From assembly GCF_024972755.1 (NCBI RefSeq), contig NZ_CP087724.1, forward strand, positions 558,001 through 622,000: a stretch of 64,000 nt of DNA. Direction: 5' to 3'. Below, one piece after another: positions 62,144-64,000 of the stretch; within the stretch, counting starts at the first letter, position 1, and the number at the start of each line of letters is the position of its first letter. The stretch comes from Halanaeroarchaeum sp. HSR-CO (GTDB lineage: Archaea; Halobacteriota; Halobacteria; Halobacteriales; Halobacteriaceae). The translations under genes and the position numbers were made by a program. The notes under the pieces are model-generated. The model was not told the origin of the DNA. It saw only the letters and a list, made by a program, of their open reading frames with translations, and did no database searches.

Positions 62144-64000
62144 CTATTCGCGGCCGAACGTCAGGTAGAGGGCCGCGAGTAGCGCCAGCACAATCACGAA
62201 GATCCCACCGATGAGGACTGGGCCGGCCCCGCCCTCGTCGGTCGGTCCCTCTGTGGAGATCGGTGCTTCGGTCGTCGTACTCGGTGCTGCGGTGGTGGTC
62301 GGCGTTTCGGTGGTCGTCGGCGTCTCGGTCGTGGTGGTCAGCGGTTCGGCCGACGTCGTCGTCTCGTCGGTGGTCTCCTCCGCGAAGACCACGTACTCGG
62401 AGAAGCCCACTGAGGGGGCTTCGACGACGACCACGCCGCCGTCGGTGCTCACGACCGTCGTCTCCAGTTCCTCCCACTCGGCGAACTGACTCTCGTAGTG
62501 GTTGAGACTCAGCTGGGCGGGCTCGACGCCGAGTTCGTCCAGACGGCCCTGTTCGATTCCCATTCTGACGTGGGTGACGTCCTCCTCGTCGCCGGTGTCG
62601 AAGGTGATGTCGGCGCCGGTGACGAAGGTCTTGCCCTCGGGTGGGGCGTGAGACGCCCCGCCGAGTTCCTCGACCGAGACGGCGGCGTCGAGACCGGCCT
62701 CGCTCACGAACCCGACCGTTTCGACGGGCATGCCGCCGCTGATGGTGATCGTCGGCTGGGTGCCCGAGACGCTGGTGGAGACGCCTTTCGCGCCAATGGC
62801 GCCACTCCCACTGGACTGGCCACCGCCGCCTCCGCCACCGCCGCCACCGCTGCTACTACTGGACGATTGGTCGGCGGGCTCCTCGATGGTGAACGCCCAG
62901 GATTCCTCCCGGGTGTTCCCCGCGGCGTCGGCGACGGAGAGGGTGACCGTGTGTTCGCCCGGTTCGAGTGTCGGCGTGTGTGAGAGCGAGGACGAGGAGA
63001 CCGACAGCCCGCTCGTCACTTCCGTACCATCGATGGCGAGCGTGACCGAGTCGGCGTCGATACCCGCGCGGTCGTCCTCGTAGTTCGCACTGATCGTCGG
63101 TTCCGTGTCCGTAGTCGTCGCCCCATCACTTGGCGTCAGGCCGCTGATCGTCGGCGGTGTCCCGTCGACGTCACCCGTGACCGCGAACGTCGAGAAGTGG
63201 GTGGTCTGCAGTTCGAAGACGACGGCCGAACTGGTCTCTCCGGTCCGGGTCGCCTGTGAGCGGTTCCAGGCAGTCCCGTTGTGGAACCAGACGCTCATCG
63301 TCTCGGGGAGTACGTACTGGTCGTCGATTCTCGACTTGTTCACGAGAAGCTCCACCGACGCGTTCTCGATGTCGTCGTTCGAGACGGGCGTCTCGATCTG
63401 TGGGTACGCCAGCGCGGTGTCGTTCGGGGCCGAATCGGCCGTGGGATTTCTCCTGGCCGTTCCGACGGTGAGATTCTCGCCCGCGATGTCGACCGTCGCG
63501 TTGATCGTCGCGTTCCCGAGGCCGGGGTCGTCCGGCGTGGCGCGATAGCGTGACTCGTCGATGGCCGAGAGGGTCGTGTTGCGCCCGACCGAATAGCTGA
63601 CCGTGGTCTCGTTTTCGTTCCCGGCCCGGTCGGTCACGGTGACGGGCACGGTATGACTGCCCAGGGCGGGTCGCGTCGTCACGGTGCCGTTCCAGGCGTC
63701 CGTCTCCTTTGCGAGCGCCGACCCGTCGACGGTCACCGACGAGACGGACAGGGCGTCGTCACTCGCGGTGACGGAGGCGGGGACGCCGTCGTCGGGAAGC
63801 AGGTCTGTCGTGGATTCGAGGGAGGCTCCGTCGATGACGGGGGCGGTTCGGTCGATGGTGAGGGTTCGCGTTTTGACCGGTCCGACGTTGCCGGCCTCGT
63901 CGGTCGCCCGGACCGAAACGGTGTAGGTGCCCTCGGAGAGGGACGTGTGGTTCTGGTACCAGTTCGACCCGGTCAAGGTCGCGGTGGTCCAGGCCCCGTC
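62144..64000 (-). CDS. Surface protein with PGF-pre-PGF domain, N-terminus beyond window
   Basis: The frame is open to the right edge, so the N-terminus is missing; about 618 residues are visible. They contain at least three Ig-like repeats with the S-V-x-A-T/x-D-x-A-G-N motif, a linker with a run of ten Gly, the PGF-pre-PGF domain (with G-M-P-V-E-T-V-G-F and L-N-H-Y-E-S-Q-F-A-E-W-E-E-L), a Thr-rich stretch with repeated T-E-T-P-T-T-T, and one membrane helix ending T-F-G-R-E. The PGF-pre-PGF domain normally comes just before a Pro-Gly-Phe sorting motif, but none is found here. It is probably an exported, membrane-anchored envelope protein. Confidence 0.85.
   Translation of the reverse strand, partial: DGAWTTATLTGSNWYQNHTSLSEGTYTVSVRATDEAGNVGPVKTRTLTIDRTAPVIDGASLESTTDLLPDDGVPASVTASDDALSVSSVTVDGSALAKETDAWNGTVTTRPALGSHTVPVTVTDRAGNENETTVSYSVGRNTTLSAIDESRYRATPDDPGLGNATINATVDIAGENLTVGTARRNPTADSAPNDTALAYPQIETPVSNDDIENASVELLVNKSRIDDQYVLPETMSVWFHNGTAWNRSQATRTGETSSAVVFELQTTHFSTFAVTGDVDGTPPTISGLTPSDGATTTDTEPTISANYEDDRAGIDADSVTLAIDGTEVTSGLSVSSSSLSHTPTLEPGEHTVTLSVADAAGNTREESWAFTIEEPADQSSSSSSGGGGGGGGGGQSSGSGAIGAKGVSTSVSGTQPTITISGGMPVETVGFVSEAGLDAAVSVEELGGASHAPPEGKTFVTGADITFDTGDEEDVTHVRMGIEQGRLDELGVEPAQLSLNHYESQFAEWEELETTVVSTDGGVVVVEAPSVGFSEYVVFAEETTDETTTSAEPLTTTTETPTTTETPTTTAAPSTTTEAPISTEGPTDEGGAGPVLIGGIFVIVLALLAALYLTFGRE

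Noticed and set aside
61625-62182. A 185-residue plus-strand frame over the hairpin region.
   Set aside because: It starts inside an inverted repeat, overlaps the better-supported 61866-62129 gene in another frame, and is Arg-rich without a domain.

Overview
The window is a piece of a haloarchaeal (class Halobacteria) chromosome. It is GC-rich, its proteins are strongly acidic, and most genes look leaderless, with a TATA-like element about 25-30 bases before the start codon. It carries archaeal marker genes: ABCE1/RLI, ribosomal protein L10e, Sec61-beta/SecG, SepF, archaeosortase A, archaemetzincin, a PIN-ATPase-KH protein, FAU-1, the archaeal RNA ligase with its partner protein, a geranylgeranyl-reductase-type flavoprotein and type II GAPDH. 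I saw no rRNA, tRNA, CRISPR array or complete insertion sequence. I do not assign a species.

Layout. 0-16.5 kb: a cut-off 2-hydroxyacid dehydrogenase, EngB and NOG1-type GTPases, a DUF389 membrane protein, a cluster of hisE, a bifunctional-nuclease-family gene and a very short secG, then thioredoxin, NpdG, a HAD phosphatase, a divergent UPF0146/archaemetzincin pair, acetyl-CoA synthetase, a Tat lipoprotein, RLI with an EMC6-like membrane protein, a winged-helix protein and the divergent PIN-ATPase and M20 peptidase genes. 16.5-34.9 kb: M32 carboxypeptidase, two small zinc-finger proteins, a DMT transporter, a UvrD-type helicase, riboflavin synthase, PrsW, FAU-1, NifU-like, AIM24, a P-type cation ATPase, a YbaK-type deacylase, uvrA, a lone trpB and a BNR-repeat protein. 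34.9-46 kb: the divergent RNA ligase and partner pair, a GGR-type flavoprotein, regulators, a zinc-ribbon protein with tandem repeats, SepF, a PUA protein, an RNB nuclease, a sulfate/molybdate-type transporter preceded by a perfect palindrome, a Tat-exported protein and azlCD.

46-52 kb is the most unusual part. Archaeosortase A lies 48 bases downstream of a 1644-residue surface protein on the same strand. The middle of that surface gene (about 49.64-51.69 kb) is strikingly A/T-rich and encodes about 11-12 degenerate Asp-rich, calcium-binding-like repeats, while both ends have normal high-GC composition. The C-terminus has the Thr-rich stretch, membrane segment and basic tail expected of an archaeosortase substrate but no Pro-Gly-Phe motif. 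A second surface protein with a PGF-pre-PGF domain, cut by the right edge, also lacks it.

52-64 kb: a HerA-like ATPase, an isoaspartyl methyltransferase, a zinc-finger protein, an M29-like aminopeptidase, a membrane hydrolase, GAPDH, Hsp20, an ATP-grasp ligase, L10e, a winged-helix gene whose 3' end is triplicated, two related small helical proteins, and about 0.6 kb of hairpin-rich DNA without a convincing gene. Most of the window is housekeeping core. The surface locus and the 60-62 kb segment look accessory or fast-evolving.
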